The translations under genes and the position numbers were made by a program. From contig NZ_JAATEM010000005.1 of assembly GCF_012034205.1 (NCBI RefSeq), positions 147,590-211,589 of the forward strand: a stretch of DNA of 64,000 bases, written 5' to 3'. This DNA comes from Streptomyces composti (lineage in GTDB: Bacteria; Actinomycetota; Actinomycetes; Streptomycetales; Streptomycetaceae). A model generated the notes under the pieces. It was not told the DNA's origin, searched no databases, and saw only the letters and a program-made list of their open reading frames with translations. Positions 25,565-48,401 of this stretch are shown here, in pieces (the stretch's first letter is position 1; each line of letters starts with the position of its first letter).

Positions 25565-28026
25565 CGGTGGCGCTCCGTGAGAGTGGTGGTGCGGCGCAGG
25601 TCGAGCAGGTCGGCGGCGGCGCGGGCGAACGGACCGATCAGTCCCCGGCCCATCTCGAGGCCGAACCAGGCGAGCCAGGTCAGCTTGGCGGCCCGCTTCT
25701 CCCGGCCGGTCAGCCGCGGGTCGACCTCGATGCCGTCGATCTGGTCGCGGACGTAGGAGTCGGCGGGTACGACGACCTCGCCGGCCAGCGTGGCCGGCTC
25801 CCCTGCGGGGCCGATCTCGACGGTGAGGGCGCGGGTCTGCCGCCACAGGTCGCGGCGGGCGCGGGCGTGCTTGCGGCCCTCCAGCCACCAGCGCCCGCCG
25901 CTCGCGTCCACCAGTTCCAGGCGGTAGCGCAGCAGTGGGTGCTTCATGCCGTGCCGCTGCGGGATTCCCTCCTCGGGGCGGACCCAGACGTCGCCGCGCT
26001 CCACGGTGAGCGGTTCGGTGTGCAGCGCGGGGCAGGTCAGGGTGCCTCGCACGTCGACCCGGCGCTCGCTCACCAGCTGGTGCATGCTCGCGATGGAGAG
26101 GGTGAGCGCCATGGAGCAGGGCACGTCGGCGGGTGCGCCGACGGGTCCGACCGTTCCCTCGGTGGTCTCGGAGAACCACAGGTAGGGCGGGTCGTCCCTG
26201 GCCGGGAGACGTCCCAGACCATCCTCGGCGAGCTTCTCGAACGTCTTCAACTGGGCGCGCGCGTCGTAGCGCCGGGCGGGCGGGAGGCCCAGCGCCTCGA
26301 CGAGGGCGGCGGTGCGTTCCATCTCGGCGGCCGGTCCCCTGAGCGTGGCCTCGCACAGCTTCAGTGCCGTGGGGCTCCGCAGCACGCGGGTGAGGAAGGC
26401 GAGTCCGGGGACCGGCTCGGCCTCCAGCCGGGCCAGGGTGCCGGTGCGCCACTCGTCCCAGTCCTGGACGCGGACGTGCATGCCGCCGAGGGCCATGTCC
26501 CGTACGACGTCGTCGAGGGTGCTGGGGACGCCGGTGAGGTTGTAGTCGAAACCCCAGGCGTCCGGTTCGCACACGACGGCCGCGGCGACGCGGCTCACCC
26601 AGTCGACGGGGGCGGCGTTCAGGTACCGGAAGGCGGGCACGGTGCGGAAGCGGCCGAAGGCCGAGATCAGGCCGCTGCTGAGGTCCTGCGGGTTGTAGGC
26701 GCCGGTCCTGGTGTGGCCGCCGATGCCGCCGGGGCGCAGGGCGGTGACGATCAGACCGTGGTCCCGGGCACGGCGCAGGGCCACCTCGGCGGCCCACTTG
26801 GACTGGTCGTAGCCGGACACCAGGCGGTCGATGTGCGCGAGCGGGTCGTCCTCCCCCATGGAGGCGATGCCGACCTCGTTGAACACGGCGATGGAGGAGA
26901 TGTGGTGCAGCGGCTTGGGCCGCCCCGTCGCGGCCAGTTCGGCGAGGGTGAGCGGGCCGAGGACGTTGCTGCCGCGCAGCGACTGGTAGCCGCGCAGGAA
27001 GTCCACGGCGGCGGCCACACCGACGATGCTGTCCAGCTCCCGGGCGAGCCGCGCCCAGGTCTCGTCGGTCAGCCCCAGGTGCGGGCGGCGCAGGTCGCCG
27101 GGGAGGACGGTGATGCGCCGGCGCACCTCCGACGACCAGGGCAGCCGGTAGCTCTTCAGGGCCTCGCCGAGCCGGGTGAGCGCCGCGTCCTCGTCCTCGG
27201 CGCGCACCAGACAGTACACATGGGCGTCGCTGTGGCGCAGCAGGTCGAGCAGCAGGTGCCCGCCGAGGAACCCGGTGGCCCCGGTGAGCAGGATCCGGCG
27301 GGGCGGGAGGGGCTCCGGGTCGGCGACGAAGGGCAGCCGGTCGGCGAGCGCCAGGTCGGCGAGGATCTGCTCGAGATCCTCGGGGCGGGCGGTCGCGGGT
27401 CCGGCGGAGGTGACGGCCGCCGGTGTGGCGGTGGTGACCGCGGTGCCCTGGGGGGCCGGTGGCACGGGGGCGGGCGGCACGGGGACCGGGGGTGCGGCCT
27501 CCCGCGTCGCGCTCCCGGACGGCGGCGGGGCGTGGGGGACGCGGCGGGCCAGGCTGATCGGGCGGGCGTCCGCGAACACCTCGTCGAGGTCGAGCGCGAT
27601 GCCGAGCTCCTCCTCCAGTGCGGCGGCGAACTCGACGGCATCCACGGAGGAGCCTCCGGCGTCGAAGAAGTCGGCGTCCACGGCGAGTTCTCCGCCCGGC
27701 AGGAAACGCCCGGCGACGGCGGAGACGGCGGCGGCCAGCGCGTGGACGTCCCGCGCGGCGGGGCGCCCGTGCCCGGTGCCCTCGGCCTCCGTGCGGGACG
27801 CCGGGTTCTCCGGCCCGGTACGGGACTCGTGGCTCTCCGGCTCGGTGGGCGACGCCCCCGCCACCGCACCGCCGGCTCCGCCGCCCGGCGCCGGGCCGGC
27901 CGCGTCCCCCGGCTGCGTGCGCCGGCGTTCGGAGACCTTGGCCAGCAGTCCGGGGACGTCGAGCGGGCCGCCACCGCGTTCGATGGCCTCGGCCTCCGCA
28001 ACCGTGTCCTGGTTCACCTCACGCAT
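25561..28026 (-). CDS. ACP-thioester reductase with lipid-type C-terminal domain
   Basis: An 821-residue release enzyme for the polyketide pathway. A disordered Gly/Ala/Pro-rich N-terminus precedes a carrier domain (about residues 95-165) with DFFDAGGSSVDAVEF; the phosphopantetheine Ser is the second of the pair. After a Pro-rich linker comes a thioester reductase SDR domain with LLTGATGFLGGHLLLDLL (about 246-263) and a YDQSK active site. It would reduce an ACP-bound thioester to an aldehyde or alcohol using NAD(P)H. The last 250 or so residues (from SMALTLSIASMHQLVSERRV) resemble the C-terminal domain of cholesterol-oxidase-like GMC proteins. I chose the ATG at 28026 (GAAGGG upstream); the in-frame ATG at 28065 is possible. 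It lies 60 bases after the synthase stop. Confidence 0.87.
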   Translation of the reverse strand: MREVNQDTVAEAEAIERGGGPLDVPGLLAKVSERRRTQPGDAAGPAPGGGAGGAVAGASPTEPESHESRTGPENPASRTEAEGTGHGRPAARDVHALAAAVSAVAGRFLPGGELAVDADFFDAGGSSVDAVEFAAALEEELGIALDLDEVFADARPISLARRVPHAPPPSGSATREAAPPVPVPPAPVPPAPQGTAVTTATPAAVTSAGPATARPEDLEQILADLALADRLPFVADPEPLPPRRILLTGATGFLGGHLLLDLLRHSDAHVYCLVRAEDEDAALTRLGEALKSYRLPWSSEVRRRITVLPGDLRRPHLGLTDETWARLARELDSIVGVAAAVDFLRGYQSLRGSNVLGPLTLAELAATGRPKPLHHISSIAVFNEVGIASMGEDDPLAHIDRLVSGYDQSKWAAEVALRRARDHGLIVTALRPGGIGGHTRTGAYNPQDLSSGLISAFGRFRTVPAFRYLNAAPVDWVSRVAAAVVCEPDAWGFDYNLTGVPSTLDDVVRDMALGGMHVRVQDWDEWRTGTLARLEAEPVPGLAFLTRVLRSPTALKLCEATLRGPAAEMERTAALVEALGLPPARRYDARAQLKTFEKLAEDGLGRLPARDDPPYLWFSETTEGTVGPVGAPADVPCSMALTLSIASMHQLVSERRVDVRGTLTCPALHTEPLTVERGDVWVRPEEGIPQRHGMKHPLLRYRLELVDASGGRWWLEGRKHARARRDLWRQTRALTVEIGPAGEPATLAGEVVVPADSYVRDQIDGIEVDPRLTGREKRAAKLTWLAWFGLEMGRGLIGPFARAAADLLDLRRTTTLTERHR

Positions 28027-28086
28027 GGGAGCCCTTCGCTCTTCACCGGTTCCTGTTCCTCTCATGCCGCTGCCGCCCCGGGGGGC

Positions 28087-41943
<13,857 letters not shown>

Positions 41944-42135
41944 GGGGGGTCCTCGGGAGCTCGGGCGCCGGCCGGGTGGGCCGGTGCGGCGCGCGGAACG
42001 GGGCGGCGGGCCCGCGGAGTTGCGGGTGCGCCGGGATGCGGTGGAGGCGCCGGCGGCCGGCCGGTGCGGGGCCGGCCGTGCCGCAGGCGCGCGGGGCCGT
42101 CCGGGGGTGAGCCGGGCACCGGGCGGTGAGCCGGG

Positions 42136-43875
42136 TCATCCGGCGGTGGGCTCGCCGATCACGGAGAGGGTGCCGTCGAGGTAGGCGGTGCGGCAGGCGC
42201 GGCGCTGGATCTTGCCGCTGGAGGTCTTCGGGATGGTGCCCGGCTGGACAAGGACCACGTCACGGACGGCGACGCCGTGGGAGTCGCCGAGGGCGCCGCG
42301 GATCACCTCGGTGATCTTCTCGGCGTCGCCCGCGGCGTCCGGGGCGGCCTCGGCGACGAGGACGACCTGTTCGCCGCCCGTGCCCCCGGTGCCGGTGTCG
42401 ACGCCGAAGGCGGCGGTGCAGCCGGGCCGCAGCGCCGGGTGCGCCATCTCGGCCGTGAGTTCGAGGTCCTGCGGGTAGTGGTTGCGGCCGTCGATGACGA
42501 TGAGGTCCTTCAGCCGTCCGGTGACGAAGAGTTCGCCGTCGCGCAGGAACCCGAGGTCGCCGGTGCGCAGGAAGCGCCCTGTGCGGCCGGTGACCCCGGC
42601 GCGGAAGGTCTCCCGGGTGGCGAGCGCGTTGCGCCAGTACCCCTTGGCGACGCTGGCGCCGGCGACGCGGATCTCGCCGACCTGCCCCTCGGGGAGTTCC
42701 TCGTGGGTCTCGGGGTCGGCGATCACCACGGTCAGTCCGGGGCCGGGCCGTCCGGTGCCGACCGCCGCGGCGTCGGCCTCGCCCGCGTGCGGGCCCTCCC
42801 CGGCGGACAGGAGGGTGGGCGGGGCGCCGGTGGAGCCGCCGGTGACCATCAGGGTGGCCTCGGCCAGCCCGTAGCAGGGGTAGAGGGCCTCGCGGCGGAA
42901 GCCGGCCGGGGCGAAGGTGTCGGCGAAGCGGCGCAGGGTTGCGGCGCGTACCGGTTCGGCACCGTTGAAGGCGACCTTCCAGTCGCCGAGGTCGAGCCGT
43001 TCGACGAAGCCGGGGCCGGCGTGCCTGAGGGCGAGTTCGTAGGCGAAGTTGGGGCCGCCGCTGGTGTGCGGGCGGTAGTGGCTGACGGCGTCGAGCCAGC
43101 GCTGGGGCCGCTGGAGGAAGTGCAGCGGGGAGAACAGGGTGGCGGTGCCGCCCGTGTACACGGTGTTGAGGACGGGGCCGATGAGGCCCATGTCGTGGTA
43201 GACGGGCAGCCAGCTGACGAACAGTTCGTTGCCGTGGGCGTCGAGGGCGTCGGGGGTGTGGCCCATCCGCTCGGTGATGATCCGCTGGTTGTCCAGCAGA
43301 TTGCCGTGAGTGACCATCACCCCGCGCGGGGCGGAGGTGGACCCGGAGGTGTACTGGAGGAAGGCGACCGAGCCGGGGTCGCATCCGGGTGCCTCCCAGC
43401 CGGCGCCGGCCTCGTCGGGGATGTCCTCGGTGGCGACGCGGGTGACGTCGGCCAGTTCCGGCAGATGGGGCGTCATGGAGTCGAGCGCGTCGATCACCTG
43501 GCGTCCGCCGAGGACGACGCGGGCGTCGGCGTCGGCCATCAGGCGCTTGGTGCGGGTCAGGGCGCGGTGGTTGCCGGCGCGTCCCTGCGGGGGCACGGTG
43601 GGCACGGCGACCACCCCGGCGGCGAGACAGCCGAGGTAGCCGGATATGAACTCCAGCCCCGGCGGGTACATCAGCATGGCGCGGGCGCCGGCCGGGTTCC
43701 GGTCCTGCAGCCAGGCGGCGACGGCGCGGGTGCGGGCGGCCAGACGCCCGTAGGTGACGGTGTGGATCTCGGCGTCCTCGCCGGCGCAGTCGCCGGTGAC
43801 GAGAAAGCGGTAGGCGGTCCGGTCGGGGTGCTCGGAGGCGTGCGCGAAAAGTAGGTCGACCAGGGAACGGGCCAT
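42136..43875 (-). CDS. Fatty acyl-AMP ligase (FAAL)
   Basis: A 579-residue adenylating enzyme that activates a fatty acid as acyl-AMP and passes it to a carrier protein. FAAL features are visible: SLVDLLFAHASEHPDRTAYR at the N-terminus, the P-loop LQYTSGSTSAPRGVMVTH, SWLPVYHDMGLIG, FLQRPQRWLDAVSHYR with SGGPNFAYEL, CYGLAEATL, and the C-terminal KTSSGKIQRRACR. The ATG at 43875 matches the family start. An AGGTGA lies about 10 bases upstream, but the spacer reads TCTCCTCCT, an anti-Shine-Dalgarno-like run. It lies 190 bases before the synthase, whose first domain is a free-standing ACP, so it most likely supplies the starter acyl chain. Confidence 0.93.
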   Translation of the reverse strand: MARSLVDLLFAHASEHPDRTAYRFLVTGDCAGEDAEIHTVTYGRLAARTRAVAAWLQDRNPAGARAMLMYPPGLEFISGYLGCLAAGVVAVPTVPPQGRAGNHRALTRTKRLMADADARVVLGGRQVIDALDSMTPHLPELADVTRVATEDIPDEAGAGWEAPGCDPGSVAFLQYTSGSTSAPRGVMVTHGNLLDNQRIITERMGHTPDALDAHGNELFVSWLPVYHDMGLIGPVLNTVYTGGTATLFSPLHFLQRPQRWLDAVSHYRPHTSGGPNFAYELALRHAGPGFVERLDLGDWKVAFNGAEPVRAATLRRFADTFAPAGFRREALYPCYGLAEATLMVTGGSTGAPPTLLSAGEGPHAGEADAAAVGTGRPGPGLTVVIADPETHEELPEGQVGEIRVAGASVAKGYWRNALATRETFRAGVTGRTGRFLRTGDLGFLRDGELFVTGRLKDLIVIDGRNHYPQDLELTAEMAHPALRPGCTAAFGVDTGTGGTGGEQVVLVAEAAPDAAGDAEKITEVIRGALGDSHGVAVRDVVLVQPGTIPKTSSGKIQRRACRTAYLDGTLSVIGEPTAG

Positions 43876-44045
43876 AGGAGGAGACTCACCTGTTCTTGCG
43901 TCAGTGCGAGGAACCGGAGTGTGAGGGCCGCGCCTCGGGTACGCGCGAGACTGCGACCGGCCTGGCCTCCTTGCCAGACCGCTGCCGCTGGAAACGCGGG
44001 GAGCGATGGTGCGGTCAACACCGGCTCCCCGAACCCCCGTTCGAC

Positions 44046-44063
44046 TGCTACCGGCGAGTAGCA
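44046..44063. promoter_or_regulatory. Operator-like inverted repeat upstream of the FAAL gene
   Basis: TGCTAC-6-GTAGCA is a perfect six-base inverted repeat about 170 bases before the FAAL start, in the only sizeable promoter region of the polyketide operon (43876-44180). It is overlapped on one side by CTTGCTATCGTGC on the minus strand, which could hold promoter elements. It is a candidate site for the adjacent PucR-type regulator or an unlinked one. Confidence 0.4.
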
Positions 44064-44181
44064 CGATAGCAAGTCCGTCCGCCCGGCAAGGCAGGCGGGT
44101 GTGAACTCCGCGTAACCACCCGTGTGGAACGCGTATGCGACCGTAGCAGACCCGTTCGGCACGTTTCGACGGACATGGCAA

Positions 44182-44217
44182 AGGCCCGGCCACGTCTCGG
44201 AGCGACGGGCCGGGCCT
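44182..44217 (-). terminator. Terminator of the PucR-type regulator gene
   Basis: Perfect 10 bp arms AGGCCCGGCC (44182-44191) and GGCCGGGCCT (44208-44217) surround a 16-base loop. The structure lies 210 bases past the regulator stop and separates it from the FAAL promoter region. Confidence 0.65.
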
Positions 44218-44312
44218 CACGAACGGAGCGCGGGAGCGCGACCGGTCCCCCGTTCCGGTCGTGCCCCCGCGGCTGAAAAGAAGCTATGCGCCCGCCGGTG
44301 GGTCTGTGTACC

Positions 44313-44380
44313 GCACCGGTGCCCGGCTGTGCCCTCTCCGGGACTCACCGGTGCACAACCGCGCCCGAAACATACCGGTA
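44313..44380. repeat. Three ACCGGT-centred palindromes
   Basis: GCACCGGTGC (44313-44322), CACCGGTG (44346-44353) and TACCGGTA (44373-44380) are spaced 32 and 27 bases centre to centre, close to three helical turns. They lie in the 550-base gap between the regulator and the FAAL gene. Confidence 0.4.
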
Positions 44381-44425
44381 GGAGCCCCTCCGTTTCACGA
44401 CCCGGGTGACCTCTCGAATGGATGT

Positions 44426-45949
44426 TCACGCAGGTGAGGAGGTTTGCGCCGGACCGGCGAACACCGGCTGCGGCAGGTCACCCGCGGCGAGCATGGCCAG
44501 GACCACCTCGTAGAGATCGGTGCCGGCGGCCAGCAGCTGGCGTTCCAGGATCGGCTCGGCGCTGCGCACATGCTCGCGGACCGTCTGGGCGTGCACGCCC
44601 AGGCTCTGCGCGGCGCGTTCGGCGTTGCCGCCGGAGGCGACCCAGGCGCCGAGGGTGCGGCGCAGATCGCGGGAGTCGTCCTCGAGGGGACCGAGCAGCT
44701 GCTGCGCCCAGGCGCGCACGGCCTCGCCGGAGAGCAGGTCGGCGAGGCCGGGCGGGTCCGCGGCGGGATCGGCGACGGCCTGGCCGTCCTGGAGGTTGAT
44801 CTGGGTGTGCAGCGCGAGATGGGCGACGGCACGGGCGGCGACGTCGTCGAAGTCGGCGCCCAGCATGGTCTCGACGCGCTCCATGCGGGCGCGCACGGTG
44901 TTGCGGCTGACCCCGAGGATCTTGGCGGTGCTGACGGCCGTGAACTCCAGGCCGAGGCGGGTGGTGGCGAGGAGTTCGGCGCGGGTGTGGTGCGGCAGGG
45001 CGTCGAGCGGGCGCAGCAGCCGGGCGGTCCAGGCGCGCAGCGCCGCGGGGTCCATCAGCCGTTCGGGGTGGATGCGCTCGGCGTAGACGGCGGCCTTGTC
45101 CGGCCGGAAACGGGCCACGGCGAGGGCGCTGACGGCCTGCCCGTAGGCGGTGGCGGTGCGGGCGAGACTCTGCCGGGCGCTGCCGCCGAGGTAGGTGTCG
45201 TCGTGCCGTACCACCAGGGAGCGCAGGTCGCTCGCGATGGTCTCCCGGGGGCTGAGCACGATGACATGGCCGTCCATGGCCGGGCAGCGCACCACCAGTG
45301 CGTCTCCGTCCGTGGCGTCCAGGGCCTCCTCGGCGAGCCGGTCGCGGCGGGCCGGTGTCGATTCGACGACATAGACACATGCCGTGTCGGCGTCCAGCAG
45401 TCCGGGCCACAGCCCGGCGGCGACCCGGCGCGCGGAGACGGTGTCCTCCACCATCAGCAGCTGCAGGATCGCCAGGCGCAGGTCGGCGGTGGCCCGGCGC
45501 AGCAGCTGCCCGGCGGTGGCGGTCTCACGGGCGGTGAGCAGCAGCTCGAGCACCTGGGCGGTGTGCGTGACGACATCGGCTGCGCGCCGGTCGAACGGGG
45601 TGCGGCGGGAGACCGCGAGCACCAGGGCCCGCGAGGGGTGCTCGACCCGCACCAGGCGCAGATGACGGCCCTCGCCCTCCCAGGCGGCGGAGGCGATCCG
45701 GCCGGTGGTGAGGTCGGCGACGAGATCCCCGTCCAGCGGCAGCCGCCGTCCCGCGAGGAGTTTCCCCTCGGCGTCCTGGAGGGCGACCTCGGCGTGCACG
45801 GTCGCGGCGAGCCATTCGGCGATCCGGCGGACGTCCCGGCCGGAGGGACGCAGATGCTCCAGCAGCTCCCGCGCCCATGCCGGGGCCTCCCCGGCCGCCG
45901 GCTGCTCGCCCCGGTTCTCGCCCCGGATCGCGTCCCTGCGGCCTGTCAC
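44426..45949 (-). CDS. PucR/CdaR-type transcriptional regulator with two C-terminal HTH domains
   Basis: A 507-residue DNA-binding regulator. The N-terminal part (about residues 30-180) is sensor-like with GAF character. The centre resembles the PucR GGDEF-like linker. Two helix-turn-helix blocks end the protein. The first is GLEFTAVSTAKILGVSRNTVRARMERVE (about 340-370; PucR_HTH pattern). The second, about 100 residues later, is NAERAAQSLGVHAQTVREHV. Most family members have one such domain. Start is a GTG at 45949 with GGGGAAGG upstream. Its end lies 550 bases before the polyketide operon in the same direction, with a terminator between, so it is a candidate pathway regulator with its own transcript. 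Ligand and targets are unknown. Confidence 0.85.
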   Translation of the reverse strand: MTGRRDAIRGENRGEQPAAGEAPAWARELLEHLRPSGRDVRRIAEWLAATVHAEVALQDAEGKLLAGRRLPLDGDLVADLTTGRIASAAWEGEGRHLRLVRVEHPSRALVLAVSRRTPFDRRAADVVTHTAQVLELLLTARETATAGQLLRRATADLRLAILQLLMVEDTVSARRVAAGLWPGLLDADTACVYVVESTPARRDRLAEEALDATDGDALVVRCPAMDGHVIVLSPRETIASDLRSLVVRHDDTYLGGSARQSLARTATAYGQAVSALAVARFRPDKAAVYAERIHPERLMDPAALRAWTARLLRPLDALPHHTRAELLATTRLGLEFTAVSTAKILGVSRNTVRARMERVETMLGADFDDVAARAVAHLALHTQINLQDGQAVADPAADPPGLADLLSGEAVRAWAQQLLGPLEDDSRDLRRTLGAWVASGGNAERAAQSLGVHAQTVREHVRSAEPILERQLLAAGTDLYEVVLAMLAAGDLPQPVFAGPAQTSSPA

Positions 45950-46130
45950 CTCGGCCTTCCCCTCATTCGCCGGTATCGGTCCCGGTCGGGCACGTTACCT
46001 CACCCGCCCGCCCGGCTCATCCCTTCTGCCCGGCTCGTCCCGTCCGGTCCGGCTTCCGTGCGCACCGGCGGCGCGGGGTCCCGGCCCGGTCGCCGAGGCC
46101 GCACCGGCACCCGCGTCATAAGCTCGGTGA

Positions 46131-46754
46131 ATGGCGAAGTACTTCGACGTGCACCCCGACAACCCGCAGCCGCGCACCATCTCCCAGGTCGCCCGGAGCA
46201 TCCGCGACGACGACGCGCTGATCGCGTACCCCACGGACTCCTGCTACGCGCTGGGCTGCCGTCTCGGCAGCCGCGACGGCATCGACCGCATCCGCACCAT
46301 CCGCAAGCTGGACGACCGGCACCACTTCACGCTGGTCTGCCGGGACTTCGCCCAGCTCGGCCAGTTCGTACGGATCGACAACGACGTCTTCCGCGCGGTG
46401 AAGGCGTCGACCCCGGGCAGCTACACCTTCATCCTGCCCGCGACCCGGGAGGTGCCGCGCATGCTGCAGCACCCCAAGAAGAAGACGGTGGGCGTGCGCA
46501 TCCCCGACCATGTGGTGACCCTGGCGCTGCTGGAGGAGCTGGGCGAGCCGCTGCTGTCCAGCACCCTGCTGCTGCCCGGCGAGGACGAGCCGATGACCCA
46601 GGGGTGGGAGATCAAGGACCGCCTCGACCACGTGGTGGACGCGGTGCTCGACTCCGGGGACTGCGGCACCGAGCCGACCACGGTCATCGACTTCTCCGGC
46701 GGCGAGGCGGAGATCGTGCGGCGCGGCGCGGGCGACGTCTCCCGGTTCGAGTAG
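46131..46754 (+). CDS. YrdC/Sua5/YciO-family threonylcarbamoyl-AMP synthase-like protein
   Basis: A 207-residue YrdC-domain protein. The family makes threonylcarbamoyl-adenylate from threonine, bicarbonate and ATP for the t6A tRNA modification. Its length and sequence (LIAYPTDSCYALGCRLGSRDG, KLDDRHHFTLVCRDFAQLG, GSYTFILPATREVPRML) best match the YciO branch, whose physiological role is less certain than that of TsaC/Sua5. The KRxxKSRTF-like RNA-binding tract of true Sua5 is replaced by DDRHHFTL, which is typical of YciO. The ATG at 46131 follows GGTGA at close spacing, and CATAAG precedes it, so a very short leader is possible. It is monocistronic. Confidence 0.9.
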   Translation: MAKYFDVHPDNPQPRTISQVARSIRDDDALIAYPTDSCYALGCRLGSRDGIDRIRTIRKLDDRHHFTLVCRDFAQLGQFVRIDNDVFRAVKASTPGSYTFILPATREVPRMLQHPKKKTVGVRIPDHVVTLALLEELGEPLLSSTLLLPGEDEPMTQGWEIKDRLDHVVDAVLDSGDCGTEPTTVIDFSGGEAEIVRRGAGDVSRFE

Positions 46755-46846
46755 CCCCGCGAGCGGTCCGGGCAGCCCGCGACGCCGACGCGAGCGGCCG
46801 TCACCGGCCGGGCAGTTGAGGCGCGCACCACCCCTGCGCCCCCGCC

Positions 46847-46868
46847 GGGCACCGTTGTTACGGTGCCC
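46847..46868 (+). promoter_or_regulatory. Stem-loop immediately before a start codon
   Basis: GGGCACCGT-TGTT-ACGGTGCCC is a perfect 9 bp stem with a 4-base loop ending two bases before the metallophosphoesterase ATG. There is no separate Shine-Dalgarno, so it either hides initiation in the mRNA or is an operator over a leaderless promoter. Confidence 0.5.
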
Positions 46869-46870
46869 CG

Positions 46871-48379
46871 ATGTCCAACTCCTCACGCGACACGGCCGAG
46901 GGCGCAGGCTGGGGCTCCGCGGAACGCGGCACCTACCGGCGGCTGATGCCCGGCGGCACCGAGAAGGTCTTCTGGCTCGACCCGCGCGTGCTGTGGGCCG
47001 CCCGCAACGGCGTCCTGGCCTCCTGGCTCGGGGACCCCACCGGCCGTATGCGCAGCCGCTGGACGGCGCGGCGGGCGGCGGCCGGCGCACCGGCCGACAA
47101 GGTGATCCGGCGTGACGACCCCGACCGCTTCTCCTTCCTGGTCATCGGCGACACCGGCGAGGGCGGCGAGCCCCAGTACGCGGTGGTGCCGGGCCTGCTG
47201 AACGCCGGCCGGGACACCCGGTTCGCCGTGCTGGCCAGCGATGTGATCTACCCGGTGGGCAGCGCCGACGACTACGCCGACAAGTTCTTCCGCCCGTACG
47301 CCGGTTACCGGGCACCGGTCTACGCGATACCCGGCAACCACGACTGGTACGAGGACCTCACCGGTTTCATGCGGGTGTTCTGCGACGAGAAGGCGCCCCT
47401 GCCGCCCGAGGAGCGTCCCCGGCCGCTCACCCGCGCCTGGCTGCGTTCCCTGCTGTGGCACCGGCCGCGCCCGGGCGACGGCGAACGGCTCGCCGGGGCC
47501 CGGGCCCTGCGCTCCGCGCCCGAGCAGCAGGCCGTGCAGCCGGGCCCGTACTGGGCGATCGACGCGGGGCCGATACGGATCGTCGGCATCGACACCGGAC
47601 TGCTGGGGACCGTCGACGCCGAGCAGGGCGCGTGGCTGCGCGAGGTCTCCCGCGGCGACCGCCCCAAGATCCTGGTCACCGGCTCGCCGCTGTACGTGGA
47701 CGGCGCGCACCACCCCTGCCCGATCGAGGGCGGCGGCACGGTGGACGAGATCGTCCGCGACCCGGACCACCGCTATGTGGCGGCGATCGGCGGGGACATC
47801 CACAACTACCAGCGCTACCCGGTGCGGCTGCCGGACGGGCGCACCCTGCAGTACGTGGTGGCGGGCGGCGGCGGTGCCTTCACCCACGCCACCCACACCA
47901 TCCCCCGGGTCGACGTCGCCGGGGTGACCGAGCGGGACTTCCGCTGCTATCCGCTGCGCGGCGACTCGCTCGCCTTCTACAGCGCCCTGTACGGCCGCCG
48001 GCTGCGGCTGCGGCGGCCGTTCACGCTCACCGAGGCGGAGGCGTCCGCGGTGATCGCCGAGCGGCTCGGCATCGGACCGACCCGGCCCACCGACCCGCCC
48101 GGGCGGGTCACCCGGCGGGTGCGGCTGATCGCCGCGCTGCTCGGCACCGGCCGCCGGCCGGACCGGGCCAGGCGGTTCCGGCTGCCCGTGCGCAAGATCT
48201 ACACCCAGGTGTTCTCCCCGGGCTCGGCCACCTACAGGCCGCCGTTCTTCAAGAGCTTCTTGCGCCTGGACGTCGAGCCGGAGCGGATCCGGCTGCGCTG
48301 CCTGGCGGCCACCGGCAACCGTGCGCACGAGACCGACCCGCCCGTCGAGGACGAGGTGATCATCCCGCTGGGCGGGTGA
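46871..48379 (+). CDS. Calcineurin-like metallophosphoesterase
   Basis: A 502-residue predicted cytoplasmic phosphoesterase using two metal ions. The metal-ligand motifs are in order: FLVIGDTGEGG, YAIPGNHDWYED, LVTGSPLYVDG and AAIGGDIHNYQRYPV (about residues 91, 155, 272 and 300). A C-terminal region of about 150 residues (from RRVRLIAALLGTGRRPDRAR) does not match a domain I recognise and is rich in Arg. No signal peptide is visible despite the similarity of the core to secreted acid phosphatases. The ATG at 46871 is preceded directly by a stem-loop. The next in-frame ATG is at 46946. The substrate is unknown. Confidence 0.86.
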   Translation: MSNSSRDTAEGAGWGSAERGTYRRLMPGGTEKVFWLDPRVLWAARNGVLASWLGDPTGRMRSRWTARRAAAGAPADKVIRRDDPDRFSFLVIGDTGEGGEPQYAVVPGLLNAGRDTRFAVLASDVIYPVGSADDYADKFFRPYAGYRAPVYAIPGNHDWYEDLTGFMRVFCDEKAPLPPEERPRPLTRAWLRSLLWHRPRPGDGERLAGARALRSAPEQQAVQPGPYWAIDAGPIRIVGIDTGLLGTVDAEQGAWLREVSRGDRPKILVTGSPLYVDGAHHPCPIEGGGTVDEIVRDPDHRYVAAIGGDIHNYQRYPVRLPDGRTLQYVVAGGGGAFTHATHTIPRVDVAGVTERDFRCYPLRGDSLAFYSALYGRRLRLRRPFTLTEAEASAVIAERLGIGPTRPTDPPGRVTRRVRLIAALLGTGRRPDRARRFRLPVRKIYTQVFSPGSATYRPPFFKSFLRLDVEPERIRLRCLAATGNRAHETDPPVEDEVIIPLGG

Positions 48380-48401
48380 CCTGGCGGCCGGGCGGCCGGG
48401 G

